From contig CAYJGB010000010.1 in assembly GCA_964369405.1 (NCBI GenBank), forward strand, positions 1 through 64,000: a stretch of DNA of 64,000 nucleotides. Reading direction: 5' to 3'. This document shows, piece by piece, positions 27,477 to 36,101 of this stretch (the stretch's first letter is position 1; every line of letters begins with the position of its first letter). Source of the stretch: CAYJFG01 sp964369405. GTDB taxonomy: Bacteria > Bacillota > Clostridia > Oscillospirales > Acutalibacteraceae. The position numbers and the translations under genes were made by a program. The notes below the pieces were generated by a model. The model had not been told where the DNA came from. It saw nothing but the letters and a program-made list of their open reading frames with translations, and searched no databases.

Positions 27477-28730
27477 TTATTCGTATAAAGGATATTTTGA
27501 ACAAAGTTCTGTTACGCCTTCACGTACTTTATCAGCATTACCCTCAAAGTCTTCAATTATTAGTGATATAAATTCTGCTATCTTATCCATATCACTTTCG
27601 TTTAATCCTCTTGTAGTAACAGCAGCTGTTCCTATACGTATTCCACTCGTTACAAATGGGCTTCTAGGCTCGTTTGGAACAGTGTTTTTATTTACTGTAA
27701 TGTATACTTCGTCAAGTCTATGCTCTAATTCTTTACCTGTAATATCGCTATCACGTAAATCTAAAAGTAAAACATGGTTATCAGTACCACCAGATACTAA
27801 GGTTAAACCTCTTTTAGTAAGACCATCTGCTAAAGCTGCACAGTTTAAAACGATTTGTTTACCATACTCTTTAAATTCTGGAGCTAAAGCCTCTTTAAAG
27901 CAAACTGCTTTAGCTGCAATTGTATGCATTAATGGGCCACCTTGAGTGCCAGGGAAAATAGCCTTATCAACATCTTTTGCAAATTCTTCTTTACAAAGAA
28001 TCATACCACCTCTAGGGCCTCTTAAAGTTTTGTGAGTAGTAGTAGTTACAAAATGAGCATATGGTACTGGGTTTTGATGAACGCCAGCAGCTACTAAGCC
28101 TGCAATATGAGCCATATCAACCATTAAATATGCACCACTTGCATCAGCAATTTCTCTAAATTTTGCAAAATCTATTTTTCTAGGATATGCACTAGCACCA
28201 CAAACAATTAATTTAGGTTTGCACTCCATAGCAGTTTGCATAACCTTATCGTAATCAATAGTATGAGTAACAGGGTCAACACCATAAGCTACAAAGTTAT
28301 AATATTTTCCAGACAAGTTTACAGGTGAACCATGAGTTAGATGTCCACCCTCACTTAAATTCATACCCATAATAGTTTCACCTGGTTTAACCATAGCAAA
28401 GTACACAGCCATATTAGCTTGAGCACCTGAATGAGGTTGTACATTAGCATGCTCAGCACCAAAAAGCTTACAAGCTCTTTTTCTAGCAATATCTTCAACA
28501 ACGTCAACACATTGGCAACCACCATAATAACGTTTAGTAGGGTAACCTTCAGCATATTTATTAGTAAGCACGCTACCCATAGCAGCCATAACAGCAGGAG
28601 AAACAATGTTTTCAGAAGCAATAAGTTCTAAATTACGTTGTTGTCTTTCTAATTCTTTTTGCATTGCACTACCAACTTCTTCATCATAAGAAGTAGTAAA
28701 CCCAATACTATCCATAATATCATTATACAT
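27477..28730 (-). CDS. glyA: Serine hydroxymethyltransferase (417 aa)
   Basis: The start at 28730 follows GAAAGGAATTGATAAA; an upstream TTG lies within that site. This PLP enzyme interconverts serine and glycine and charges tetrahydrofolate with a one-carbon unit. Motifs: LIASENIVSPAV, TNKYAEGYPTKRYYGG, HANVQPHSGAQANMAVY, DMAHIAGLVAAG, the PLP-lysine sequence VTTTTHKTLRGPRGG, and the C-terminal RIGTAAVTTRG. Full length for the bacterial family. It is monocistronic, divergent from padR. Confidence 0.98.
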   Translation of the reverse strand: MYNDIMDSIGFTTSYDEEVGSAMQKELERQQRNLELIASENIVSPAVMAAMGSVLTNKYAEGYPTKRYYGGCQCVDVVEDIARKRACKLFGAEHANVQPHSGAQANMAVYFAMVKPGETIMGMNLSEGGHLTHGSPVNLSGKYYNFVAYGVDPVTHTIDYDKVMQTAMECKPKLIVCGASAYPRKIDFAKFREIADASGAYLMVDMAHIAGLVAAGVHQNPVPYAHFVTTTTHKTLRGPRGGMILCKEEFAKDVDKAIFPGTQGGPLMHTIAAKAVCFKEALAPEFKEYGKQIVLNCAALADGLTKRGLTLVSGGTDNHVLLLDLRDSDITGKELEHRLDEVYITVNKNTVPNEPRSPFVTSGIRIGTAAVTTRGLNESDMDKIAEFISLIIEDFEGNADKVREGVTELCSKYPLYE

Positions 28731-28763
28731 TTTATCAATTCCTTTCAAATTGCGTTCCCTTAT

Positions 28764-28792
28764 ATTATAAAATAATTATAGAATTATTTCAA
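28764..28792 (-). promoter_or_regulatory. Sigma-A promoter of glyA
   Basis: On the minus strand TTGAAA, a 17-bp spacer and TATAAT lie about 34 bp before the glyA start. No glycine riboswitch fold was recognised in the short leader. Confidence 0.75.
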
Positions 28793-28877
28793 TAAAAATT
28801 TTGAATTTTTTTCATCTGATTTGTAGAATTGTCAATAATGCAAATAAAATGAATAATAAAAAGTATACAATACGCTC

Positions 28878-28906
28878 TTGACTTACGACATACTATGTGG
28901 TACGAT
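28878..28906 (+). promoter_or_regulatory. padR promoter with an operator-like palindrome in the spacer
   Basis: TTGACT at 28878-28883 and TACGAT at 28901-28906 are 17 bp apart. Between them TACGACATA-C-TATGTGGTA (28884-28902) is an inverted repeat matching at 8 of 9 positions. It contains the ACAT...ATGT core seen in many PadR-family operators. This placement would let PadR repress its own transcription. Confidence 0.65.
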
Positions 28907-28928
28907 ATATATAAGAAAGGAGCTTGTT

Positions 28929-29273
28929 ATGAATATTGATGACTGGAAAACTCAAATTAAACGAGGTGTTTTAGAATACTGTATTTTATTATTAATATAT
29001 AAATCTGATTCTTATGGTTATGACATAATGAACCAATTATCTATGCACCCAATTATTACATCAAAAGAGAGTACTATTTATCCATTACTTAGAAGGCTAG
29101 AAAAAGAAGGTTTTACTTCTTCTTATTGGAAGGAAGCTGTAGAGGGATTACCACCAAGAAAATATTATACGATAACACCACAAGGCAAAGATTTTTTATC
29201 AAAAATGTCTGAAGAATGGGTACATTTGGAATCTACTATTAAAAACTTTAGGGAGGATTTATATGAAAAGTAA
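28929..29273 (+). CDS. PadR-family transcriptional regulator (114 aa)
   Basis: The ATG at 28929 follows AAAGGAG; a longer reading would start in the promoter. This is a short PadR winged helix: helix-turn-helix with YGYDIMNQL, ESTIYPLLRRLEKEGFTSSYW as recognition helix and wing, and the PPRKYYTITPQGKDFL strand. A C-terminal dimerising helix follows. Such proteins repress an adjacent membrane gene in response to a small molecule or envelope stress. The downstream partner overlaps by 11 bp. An operator-like palindrome sits in its own promoter. Confidence 0.92.
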   Translation: MNIDDWKTQIKRGVLEYCILLLIYKSDSYGYDIMNQLSMHPIITSKESTIYPLLRRLEKEGFTSSYWKEAVEGLPPRKYYTITPQGKDFLSKMSEEWVHLESTIKNFREDLYEK

Positions 29274-29826
29274 ATTAGAATTATATATAAACAGTATTGA
29301 AAAAAACTTAAAAAAACTACCTGAAAATGAAAAAACAGATATTATAAATGAGCTAAACAGCTATATTACAGAACTTAAGACTAAAGATAATTTATGCGAT
29401 GATGATATTATAAACAAGCTAGGTTCACCTAATGAATTATCTGCAAATTATATTAATTCATATCTTATTAAAAATAACTCTTTTAATTTAAGAAAAGTTT
29501 TGCTAATTATTTCTTATATTTCTATGGTTTCAGTTGGTAGTGTATTTGTTATTCCCACTGGATTAATATTATCAATTACTTTGTTTTTTTCATCTGTAGT
29601 ATCTGTTTTAGCTGGTATAGCTGAACTTATTGCATCTTTCTTTAATTACGATATTCCATTTATAAAGTTTGAAATTGGTATTTTAAGTTCTAATCAAGTA
29701 GCATTATCCCTATTAAGTATTTTATTTGGAGTTATTTTATTCTTTTTAGGTATTTTAGCATGGAAAGGTGTTTTCTTATATATAAAAAGCATGTCAAAAG
29801 TAAGAAAAAAATATAAATATTCTTAA
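29263..29826 (+). CDS. DUF1700/HAAS-domain membrane protein (187 aa)
   Basis: Residues 1-65 are a helical HAAS-type domain (YINSIEKNLKKLPENEKTDIINELNSYI, LGSPNELSANYI). Three membrane helices follow (about 75-100, 105-130, 150-178). DUF1700 proteins are typically encoded directly after a padR gene and are thought to act with it in envelope or export responses; their biochemistry is unknown. The start codon lies inside the end of padR (11-bp overlap), so the pair is translationally coupled. Confidence 0.85.
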   Translation: MKSKLELYINSIEKNLKKLPENEKTDIINELNSYITELKTKDNLCDDDIINKLGSPNELSANYINSYLIKNNSFNLRKVLLIISYISMVSVGSVFVIPTGLILSITLFFSSVVSVLAGIAELIASFFNYDIPFIKFEIGILSSNQVALSLLSILFGVILFFLGILAWKGVFLYIKSMSKVRKKYKYS

Positions 29827-29913
29827 ACTATATCCTTATTATTTTACTAAAACTAGCTACACTAAAATTGTTTATATACTATATATCAAACATTTATTTA
29901 ATACTAATCTCAC

Positions 29914-29950
29914 AAAAAACCGACAAGGTATTTATTATAATCCTTGTCGG
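29914..29950 (-). terminator. Terminator of the second LCP gene
   Basis: CCGACAAGG pairs with CCTTGTCGG. On the minus strand a run of six T follows. Confidence 0.85.
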
Positions 29951-29965
29951 TAGTATTTTGTTTAT

Positions 29966-31102
29966 TTATTCTTCAGTTGTGCTTTTTGTTTCTTCTGTAA
30001 CATATTGTGCGTATTCTGGGTTTGCTTCTAGTAGCTTATCTTCATATACAAAATATGCAACTTCAAAAATTTGTTTATTCCAGTCAGTAACTTCTATTAT
30101 GCTTTGACGATCATCTGTCCAACCATATTGCCAAGCACCATCAGTAGGTACATTAAAATCTAATAACTCATAATTTAAATATGTTAGCGAATTTGCTACT
30201 AAAAATGTTATTTCATCTTTTTTAAGGTTGGTTGTTATCATTGGTCCTATTTCGCCAACTATTTCTATTATCTGTGTTAAAGACGCATCTTTCATATCAT
30301 CTACTAAAACACCTAATAATTTTCTTTGCCTTTGAGTTCTGTCAAAGTCATCTCCAGAAAAACCTGCATCTTCATCTCCTCTATTACGTGCATACCATAA
30401 CGCTTGAGTTCCGTTTAAATGCACTATTCCAGGCTCTGCTACTAAATCTGTTTCTGTATCAGTTTGATTATTTCTATACATTTGCCAATTAATATAATCT
30501 ATTTCGTCTTGTGAAAGTTCAATATCAATGCCACCTAAAACATCTATTATTTTTTGAAAACTTTGAAAGTCTACTATTGCATATCTATCAATATTTATTC
30601 CAAAATTACTCTCTACTGTTTGAATAGATAAAGATGCTCCACCCCAAGAATAAGCCGCATTTAATTTATTAAAGCCATATCCAGGAATGTTTACATATAA
30701 GTCACGCATAAATGTAGTAAGTTTTAAACTTTTATTTATATTATCTATAGATAACATAATCATAGTGTCACTTCTGCCATGTTCTTCGTTACCTTGTGCC
30801 TTATCTTCGCCAAAAAGCATAATATTTAGCACTTGTGGGTCATCTAATAATTTACCATTTGTTAAACTCATATTTGCATCTTCTGCTGATGTAGTATATG
30901 GGTTTTCTATAGTATTACCCTCACTATCAGTTGTTTTTGTCGTATCTTCTAATGGCTGGTAATTAAGGCTATCAAGTGCGTTATAAGCTATTAATACACC
31001 ACCACCACTTACACCAATAATTATACAAATTAAAATCGCTATAAAGTTTTTTATATTAAATGTTTTTAAAGGTTTTCTTTTTTTAGTTCTATTTTTTGAC
31101 AA
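29966..31102 (-). CDS. LytR-CpsA-Psr (LCP) family wall-polymer ligase, copy 2 (378 aa)
   Basis: LCP enzymes transfer teichoic acid or other glycopolymers from an undecaprenyl carrier to peptidoglycan. A short basic cytoplasmic tail and one membrane helix (residues about 17-40) lead to the extracellular LCP domain. Its catalytic-site motifs are present: RSDTMIMLSID, TTFMRDLYVNIPG, GFNKLNAAYSWGG and ALWYARNRGDEDAGFSGDDFDRTQRQRKLL. The start codon is TTG after AAAGGAG. The first about 134 residues are identical to the neighbouring copy even at DNA level, while the rest has diverged. It has its own promoter. Confidence 0.93.
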   Translation of the reverse strand: MSKNRTKKRKPLKTFNIKNFIAILICIIIGVSGGGVLIAYNALDSLNYQPLEDTTKTTDSEGNTIENPYTTSAEDANMSLTNGKLLDDPQVLNIMLFGEDKAQGNEEHGRSDTMIMLSIDNINKSLKLTTFMRDLYVNIPGYGFNKLNAAYSWGGASLSIQTVESNFGINIDRYAIVDFQSFQKIIDVLGGIDIELSQDEIDYINWQMYRNNQTDTETDLVAEPGIVHLNGTQALWYARNRGDEDAGFSGDDFDRTQRQRKLLGVLVDDMKDASLTQIIEIVGEIGPMITTNLKKDEITFLVANSLTYLNYELLDFNVPTDGAWQYGWTDDRQSIIEVTDWNKQIFEVAYFVYEDKLLEANPEYAQYVTEETKSTTEE

Positions 31103-31134
31103 AAAATCAACTCCTTTATTAAGTATCTCTATAT
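30702..31134. repeat. 433-bp segment identical to 31960-32392 (LCP copy 2 side)
   Basis: This block covers codons 1 to about 134, the ribosome binding site and part of the -10 of LCP copy 2. By direct comparison every base matches the block at 31960-32392 (offset 1258). Identity stops abruptly inside the gene at the 3' end and inside the promoter at the 5' end. Confidence 0.9.
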
Positions 31135-31161
31135 TATACTACTATTATACAATTTTTTCAA
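31133..31161 (-). promoter_or_regulatory. Promoter of LCP copy 2
   Basis: On the minus strand TTGAAA, a 17-bp spacer and TATAAT. The same element precedes LCP copy 1 with small changes. Confidence 0.75.
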
Positions 31162-31200
31162 CTATAAAAGTATTAAAATTTATGTTATGCTTATAACAAT

Positions 31201-31230
31201 ACCGAGTGTTTTAATTAAAAGACACTCGGT
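31201..31230 (-). terminator. Hairpin after LCP copy 1
   Basis: ACCGAGTGT and ACACTCGGT form a perfect 9-bp stem just past the stop. The minus-strand tail (ATTGTTAT) is only weakly T-rich. Confidence 0.55.
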
Positions 31231-31235
31231 AAAAT

Positions 31236-32360
31236 TTATTGCGTTACTTCATCATCTATATATTCTTGAAAACTTGGATTCGATTTTAACAACTTATCCT
31301 CATATATAAAATATCCAATTTCAAATCTTTGTTTTGTCCAATCTGTAATTTTTAAAACATCTAATTTATCTTCAGTTATATAATAATTCCAACAACCATC
31401 TGATGGTACACTTTCTTCAACTAAATCATAATTTAAGTAAGTTAAAGAATTAGTGACTAAAAATGTTATTTCATCTTTTTTTAGATTGGTTGTCACCATA
31501 GGTCCTATTTCGCCCACAATTTCTACTATTTGTGTTAATGATACATCTTTCATCTCGTCAACTAAAGTTGATAATAATTTTCTTTGTCTTTGCGTTCTAT
31601 CAAAATCATCTCCTGAAAAACCTGCTTTGTCATCTCCTCTATTTCTTGAATACCATAATGCTTGTGTTCCATTTAAATGCACTATTCCAGGCTCTGCTAC
31701 TAAATCCGTTTCTGTATCAGTTTGATTGTTTTTATACATTTGCCAATTTATATAATCTATTTCTTCTTGTGTAAGTTCAATATCAATTCCACCTAACACA
31801 TCAATAATACTTTTAAAGCTATCAAAATCAACAATAGCATATCTGTCTATGTTTATTCCAAAATTACTTTCTATAGTTTGTATTGTTAATGTAGGTCCAC
31901 CCCATGAGTAGGCTGAATTTAATCTATGTTTATAATATCCTGGAATATCCACATATAAATCACGCATAAATGTAGTAAGTTTTAAACTTTTATTTATATT
32001 ATCTATAGATAACATAATCATAGTGTCACTTCTGCCATGTTCTTCGTTACCTTGTGCCTTATCTTCGCCAAAAAGCATAATATTTAGCACTTGTGGGTCA
32101 TCTAATAATTTACCATTTGTTAAACTCATATTTGCATCTTCTGCTGATGTAGTATATGGGTTTTCTATAGTATTACCCTCACTATCAGTTGTTTTTGTCG
32201 TATCTTCTAATGGCTGGTAATTAAGGCTATCAAGTGCGTTATAAGCTATTAATACACCACCACCACTTACACCAATAATTATACAAATTAAAATCGCTAT
32301 AAAGTTTTTTATATTAAATGTTTTTAAAGGTTTTCTTTTTTTAGTTCTATTTTTTGACAA
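31236..32360 (-). CDS. LytR-CpsA-Psr (LCP) family wall-polymer ligase, copy 1 (374 aa)
   Basis: It has the same architecture as its downstream neighbour: basic tail, single membrane helix, extracellular LCP domain with TTFMRDLYVDIPG, HRLNSAYSWGG and ALWYSRNRGDDKAGFSGDDFDRTQRQRKLL. The start is TTG with AAAGGAG. The C-terminal part differs from copy 2 by many substitutions (for example DLVEESVPSDGCWNYYITEDK against ELLDFNVPTDGAWQYGWTDD), suggesting different acceptors or polymers. It follows tarJ by 85 bp with its own promoter between, linking it to ribitol-phosphate polymer attachment. Confidence 0.93.
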   Translation of the reverse strand: MSKNRTKKRKPLKTFNIKNFIAILICIIIGVSGGGVLIAYNALDSLNYQPLEDTTKTTDSEGNTIENPYTTSAEDANMSLTNGKLLDDPQVLNIMLFGEDKAQGNEEHGRSDTMIMLSIDNINKSLKLTTFMRDLYVDIPGYYKHRLNSAYSWGGPTLTIQTIESNFGINIDRYAIVDFDSFKSIIDVLGGIDIELTQEEIDYINWQMYKNNQTDTETDLVAEPGIVHLNGTQALWYSRNRGDDKAGFSGDDFDRTQRQRKLLSTLVDEMKDVSLTQIVEIVGEIGPMVTTNLKKDEITFLVTNSLTYLNYDLVEESVPSDGCWNYYITEDKLDVLKITDWTKQRFEIGYFIYEDKLLKSNPSFQEYIDDEVTQ

Positions 32361-32392
32361 AAAATCAACTCCTTTATTAAGTATCTCTATAT
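31960..32392. repeat. 433-bp segment identical to 30702-31134 (LCP copy 1 side)
   Basis: Partner of the block in LCP copy 2. The two lie in direct orientation 1258 bp apart, so recombination between them could delete or amplify one LCP gene. Confidence 0.9.
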
Positions 32393-32419
32393 AATACTAC
32401 TATTTTACAAATTTTTCAA
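32391..32419 (-). promoter_or_regulatory. Promoter of LCP copy 1
   Basis: On the minus strand TTGAAA, a 17-bp spacer and TATTAT. It sits in the 85-bp gap after tarJ. Confidence 0.7.
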
Positions 32420-32445
32420 CTGTTAAGATTTCAATATTTTTAAAA

Positions 32446-33462
32446 TTAGATATTCCAATTAAATATCGTTTTAAACGGCGTTGTTAAATCCACTGCAAAC
32501 GCATTGTGTATATCATCTATATTGTTAACTACATCAGTTTCAAATATTATACCACTTAAGCGTCTAATCGATTTAGGTTTTGACATAAACTCCATTGCCT
32601 CAATAAAATCTTCTCTACCGCTTCTGCTACAACCTAATAGAGTGATACCTTTTTCTAGCACAAGACGTGTGTTTATTGCCACTTTATTTTCACTTACACC
32701 TAAAAGAGAAATTGTACCCTGTGGTTTTATATTGTTAATTATTTCATCTATAGCATTACAGCTATACTCACCACCAACACACTCGAAAGCATGGTCAAAA
32801 GTTAAATTATTAGGTAAATTATCTGTAACATAAGTATTACTTACAAAAGAGAATTGAGAAAGTTTATTTATAGTTTTACCAACTACTATAATTTTACTAT
32901 TTGGATATCTTGTTTTTAATATACAAGCTACTAAATAAGCTACACTACCATCGCCCCAAATTGCAAAGCAGTCTTTAGTATTGTGAGATAATTGTTCCAT
33001 TCTATTTATACTATGAGTTGCAACACTTACAAGTTCGCTTATAGATGCAATTTGCAACGGAACATTATTAGCTATAGGTACTACTCTTTGTGGTGGCATA
33101 TTAACAAACTCACGCATAAAACCATCTTCTGTACTAGAAGAAAACTTTGAACATTCATCATAATTTTCATAAATATTCTCAAGTGTTCTAGTAGGGTTAT
33201 TCGGAATTAATGCCACAGATTGACCAACTTTAAATGTGTTTGTGTTATCTTTTATAACTTCACCACAACACTCATGAATTAAAGCCATAGGTAATTTTTG
33301 ATTTAAAGTTTTTAAATCTCTGTTACCTTGATAATATCTTTGGTCAGCATGACACAAAGACATATACTTTGGTCGTATTATAACATCTTTTGAGATATCA
33401 ACATCTTCATATTTTACTGAAAAAATATGTGGTGACATTAGTTGATAAATGTAATTAATCAA
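32446..33462 (-). CDS. tarJ: Ribulose-5-phosphate reductase TarJ-like (338 aa)
   Basis: This is a zinc-dependent alcohol-dehydrogenase-type enzyme that reduces ribulose-5-phosphate to ribitol-5-phosphate for CDP-ribitol. Motifs: SLCHADQRYYQGNRD (catalytic Cys and His), MALIHECCGEV, a degenerate Rossmann stretch WGDGSVAYLVACIL and the ECVGGEYS region. The start is taken as TTG at 33462, 8 bases after GGAGG, because MINYIYQLMSP then matches the MINQIYQL-type N-terminus I recall for TarJ; ATG at 33438 is the fallback. It overlaps the end of tarI by 8 bp. Confidence 0.88.
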   Translation of the reverse strand: MINYIYQLMSPHIFSVKYEDVDISKDVIIRPKYMSLCHADQRYYQGNRDLKTLNQKLPMALIHECCGEVIKDNTNTFKVGQSVALIPNNPTRTLENIYENYDECSKFSSSTEDGFMREFVNMPPQRVVPIANNVPLQIASISELVSVATHSINRMEQLSHNTKDCFAIWGDGSVAYLVACILKTRYPNSKIIVVGKTINKLSQFSFVSNTYVTDNLPNNLTFDHAFECVGGEYSCNAIDEIINNIKPQGTISLLGVSENKVAINTRLVLEKGITLLGCSRSGREDFIEAMEFMSKPKSIRRLSGIIFETDVVNNIDDIHNAFAVDLTTPFKTIFNWNI

Positions 33463-34168
33463 TTGCAATACCTCCAGCTAAAACTTGTGCAATTTTATAA
33501 TCAGTTACAGTTGTAATCTTTATATTAGATACTTCACCATCAACTAGTTTTACTGTATGACCTTTTAATACACAAATTTTACACGCATCAGTTAGAATTT
33601 CTTTTTCCTCTACTGTTAAAGAATTATATAATTCTTTTATCATTTTTATGTTAAAACTCTGTGGTGTTTGCCCTTGATACATATATTTTCTATTTGGAAT
33701 TTCTGTAATTGTGTTGTTGTCACTTGAACATACTATTGTATCGGTAGCACAAATTACAGTATCACAAGCACCGTACTTTAAAGAATAATCTATATTATCA
33801 TTTAATATTCGCAATGTCACAAAAGGCCTTACAGCATCGTGAGTGACAATTATATCGTCTTCGTTTATAGTAAATTTATTCTCAATTTCATCAATTATAT
33901 TAAAAATAGTATCGTTTCTACTCTCTCCACCATTTACAATAATTACTTTTTCATTGTCTAAATTATATTTTTCTAACAAGTCAGCCATATGCGATAAAAA
34001 ACTATTATGAACACCAATAAAAACAGCATCAAACCTATTACACATTAGTATTTTTTCTAATGTGTGTATAATTATTGGCTTATCTACTAATGGCAAAAAC
34101 TGTTTTGGCATTGATGAAATATTTAATCTTGTGCCGCTTCCACCTGCAAGTATTGCTGAATATATCAT
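33455..34168 (-). CDS. tarI: Ribitol-5-phosphate cytidylyltransferase TarI-like (237 aa)
   Basis: TarI makes CDP-ribitol from CTP and ribitol-5-phosphate. The IspD/TarI nucleotidyltransferase fold is shown by SAILAGGSGTRLNISSMPKQF at the N-terminus, IVTHDAVRPFV, ATDTIVCS and the MYQGQTPQSFN segment. The start at 34168 has GGGAGG upstream; a longer in-frame reading overlaps licD. IspD is the main alternative, but adjacency to a TarJ-like reductase strongly favours TarI. The ATG follows the licD stop by one base. Confidence 0.9.
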   Translation of the reverse strand: MIYSAILAGGSGTRLNISSMPKQFLPLVDKPIIIHTLEKILMCNRFDAVFIGVHNSFLSHMADLLEKYNLDNEKVIIVNGGESRNDTIFNIIDEIENKFTINEDDIIVTHDAVRPFVTLRILNDNIDYSLKYGACDTVICATDTIVCSSDNNTITEIPNRKYMYQGQTPQSFNIKMIKELYNSLTVEEKEILTDACKICVLKGHTVKLVDGEVSNIKITTVTDYKIAQVLAGGIAID

Positions 34169-34169
34169 A

Positions 34170-35042
34170 TTACATATCCTCCCTTTGTAATGATTTAATA
34201 TCAAAATCTATACAACTTTGTTCTAAATCTAAATACACCATATCGTGATGTGGTTTTCTGTTTTCTTCTGGTGGTAGCTCCATATAATTACCAAAAGCTA
34301 TTCTTAAATATTTGTCATACCCCACTGGTATTGGCATTTGTAGGTTTTCAAAACTTACATTAATGCTTGACTCAAATATTTCTTTTGGATATTCACACTT
34401 CATATAATGAGGTCCTGCACATAACTCAGTTATGTATTCGCAATCTTTAAGTTTATATTTAGACATATTTTTTTCTGCTAGTCGCCAAATTGAATTTCTT
34501 ATTTTCTTTCCTCTAAATACACCTAGCAGTATTTTGCTACCTATCGCTAACACTCCTCCGTGGTTTTCTGGCACTACTTGTGCTAAAAATAAAGAATATA
34601 TCATCGCCCATAATTTTTGCATTTTTCTTTTAAATCCCACAGGACAGCCATCAAGTGGAAAAACGTCCATAGCAAGCCCATGTGGTATATTCAAATGTGC
34701 TGTATTTGCTTTTACACAGGTAGCACTAGTATCTACAATTGTAGTGAAAATATTACCACTAAAAAAATCATCATCTGTCTTTAGTTTTACAAATTTTTCA
34801 GGGTGATTCTCTTTATTCCAAAGTCTATTCATTTTTATATAGTCTTTTCTAGGCATAAAAATATCTATATCATCATCCCAAGGGATAAACCCTTCATTTC
34901 TAAGCGAGCCTATACAACAACCACCACAAAAATAAAACAACAAATTATGTTTGTCGCAAAACTCTTTAAAATATATTAGAGTATCTAACTCTTTTAATTG
35001 CAAAGCACGCAACTGCTCTTGATTTAATGTTATTGGTTGCAT
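34170..35042 (-). CDS. LicD-family phosphotransferase (290 aa)
   Basis: The LicD nucleotidyltransferase-fold signature is clear: FYFCGGCCIGSLRNEGFIPW followed by DDDIDIFMPRKDY, with the Asp residues that bind metal (about 48-62). LicD proteins move a phospho-alcohol from a CDP carrier onto a glycan; phosphocholine is the textbook substrate, but fukutin/FKRP relatives use CDP-ribitol. Here the next two genes make CDP-ribitol and no choline genes are visible, so ribitol-5-phosphate is the likely donor moiety (inference). No membrane segment or signal peptide, so it acts in the cytoplasm. Confidence 0.88.
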   Translation of the reverse strand: MQPITLNQEQLRALQLKELDTLIYFKEFCDKHNLLFYFCGGCCIGSLRNEGFIPWDDDIDIFMPRKDYIKMNRLWNKENHPEKFVKLKTDDDFFSGNIFTTIVDTSATCVKANTAHLNIPHGLAMDVFPLDGCPVGFKRKMQKLWAMIYSLFLAQVVPENHGGVLAIGSKILLGVFRGKKIRNSIWRLAEKNMSKYKLKDCEYITELCAGPHYMKCEYPKEIFESSINVSFENLQMPIPVGYDKYLRIAFGNYMELPPEENRKPHHDMVYLDLEQSCIDFDIKSLQREDM

Positions 35043-35059
35043 TTTATAAATACTTCCTT

Positions 35060-36100
35060 TTAAACTTTATTTTTAATATCTTCAATCCTTGAAAGAACTT
35101 GAGGGTCAATTGATTTTTTCCATAATGGCATTTTTATCAGCCCGACAAGAGTACCTATACCATAAGCCATATGCATTACGGAAAAGATAATAGGTAGTAA
35201 CAAAAACTGAGGATAAAATTTCTTATTAATAAAAGCTGATACAGTTATAGCTAATACAAAGAGAGAATAAAAAACACTTAAAATTGATAGTAGTATTGAA
35301 AAATTCAAAAACACTAATAAGGTGCAAAATAAGTAGCCTATTACTAATAGTAAAGGTGCTAAATATAAATATGATAGACACTTTGGACATACTCCTAGAG
35401 TAAGCCCTATCCATAACCCATTACTGTATTTTTGTTTAAGCATCTTTAAAAAAGATGAGCGTATATTTTGATACGATATTATGTTTTCACTTAAGCAAAT
35501 TTTGTAACCGTTTTGCCTTACTCTGTAATGAAACTCATTATCTTCTGTTCTGCCTAAAGACTCGTTAAATCCGCCTGTTTTTTTAAATACTTCTCTCTTA
35601 TAACAAGCATGAAAAACTGAGTCTACATATTGCTTTTTATTACTTTCTTTTCTATATACTGCAAAGTTACCAAACATAAACTCCTCAACAGTAAGTAAAG
35701 TATTTTGCCATGGAGTATCTTTTTCTATCCTGTTAGGACGTCCACCACCGCATACATCTTCTCCATCTTTTATTGTATTCACGTTTTCACTAACAAAATC
35801 ATACGGAATAGAAGAATGTGCATCTACTCTAATAATAACGTCCCCTATACTATTTTCTATAGCAACATTCCAACAAGCAGCTTGCATATGCTTTTCACAA
35901 GTACAAATTTTAATATCCATAAACGATGAATTATTTAATTTAAATTCATTCATAATTTTATATGTTCTATCGGTAGACAGATTGTCCACAAAAACTAGCT
36001 GTATTTTATTATGGTCATAGTCTTGTATTTTAATATCTTCTAATAATTTACCTATAGTTTTTTCTTCATTATAGGCAATTACACAAAGAGAAACAATCAT
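35060..36100 (-). CDS. Family 2 glycosyltransferase with C-terminal membrane helices (346 aa)
   Basis: The GT-A domain is visible: SLCVIAYNEEKTIGKLLEDI at the N-terminus, LVFVDNLSTDRT, the IIRVDAHSSIP metal site (DAH in place of DxD) and GRTEDNEFHYRVRQNGY, the ED-x(n)-R acceptor region. Residues about 245-325 form three membrane helices, as in ExoA/WcaA-type enzymes that glycosylate lipid-linked intermediates. The sugar is unknown. It starts 1 bp after DUF975 and ends 17 bp before licD, so it belongs to the wall-polymer operon. Confidence 0.9.
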   Translation of the reverse strand: MIVSLCVIAYNEEKTIGKLLEDIKIQDYDHNKIQLVFVDNLSTDRTYKIMNEFKLNNSSFMDIKICTCEKHMQAACWNVAIENSIGDVIIRVDAHSSIPYDFVSENVNTIKDGEDVCGGGRPNRIEKDTPWQNTLLTVEEFMFGNFAVYRKESNKKQYVDSVFHACYKREVFKKTGGFNESLGRTEDNEFHYRVRQNGYKICLSENIISYQNIRSSFLKMLKQKYSNGLWIGLTLGVCPKCLSYLYLAPLLLVIGYLFCTLLVFLNFSILLSILSVFYSLFVLAITVSAFINKKFYPQFLLLPIIFSVMHMAYGIGTLVGLIKMPLWKKSIDPQVLSRIEDIKNKV

Positions 36101-36101
36101 C

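Noticed and set aside
28361..28631. ORFs opposite or frame-shifted within glyA
   Set aside because: They are shadows of a clear SHMT gene, without ribosome binding sites or family sequence.
28731..28763. Glycine riboswitch before glyA
   Set aside because: The leader after the promoter is about 30 nt, too short for the aptamer.
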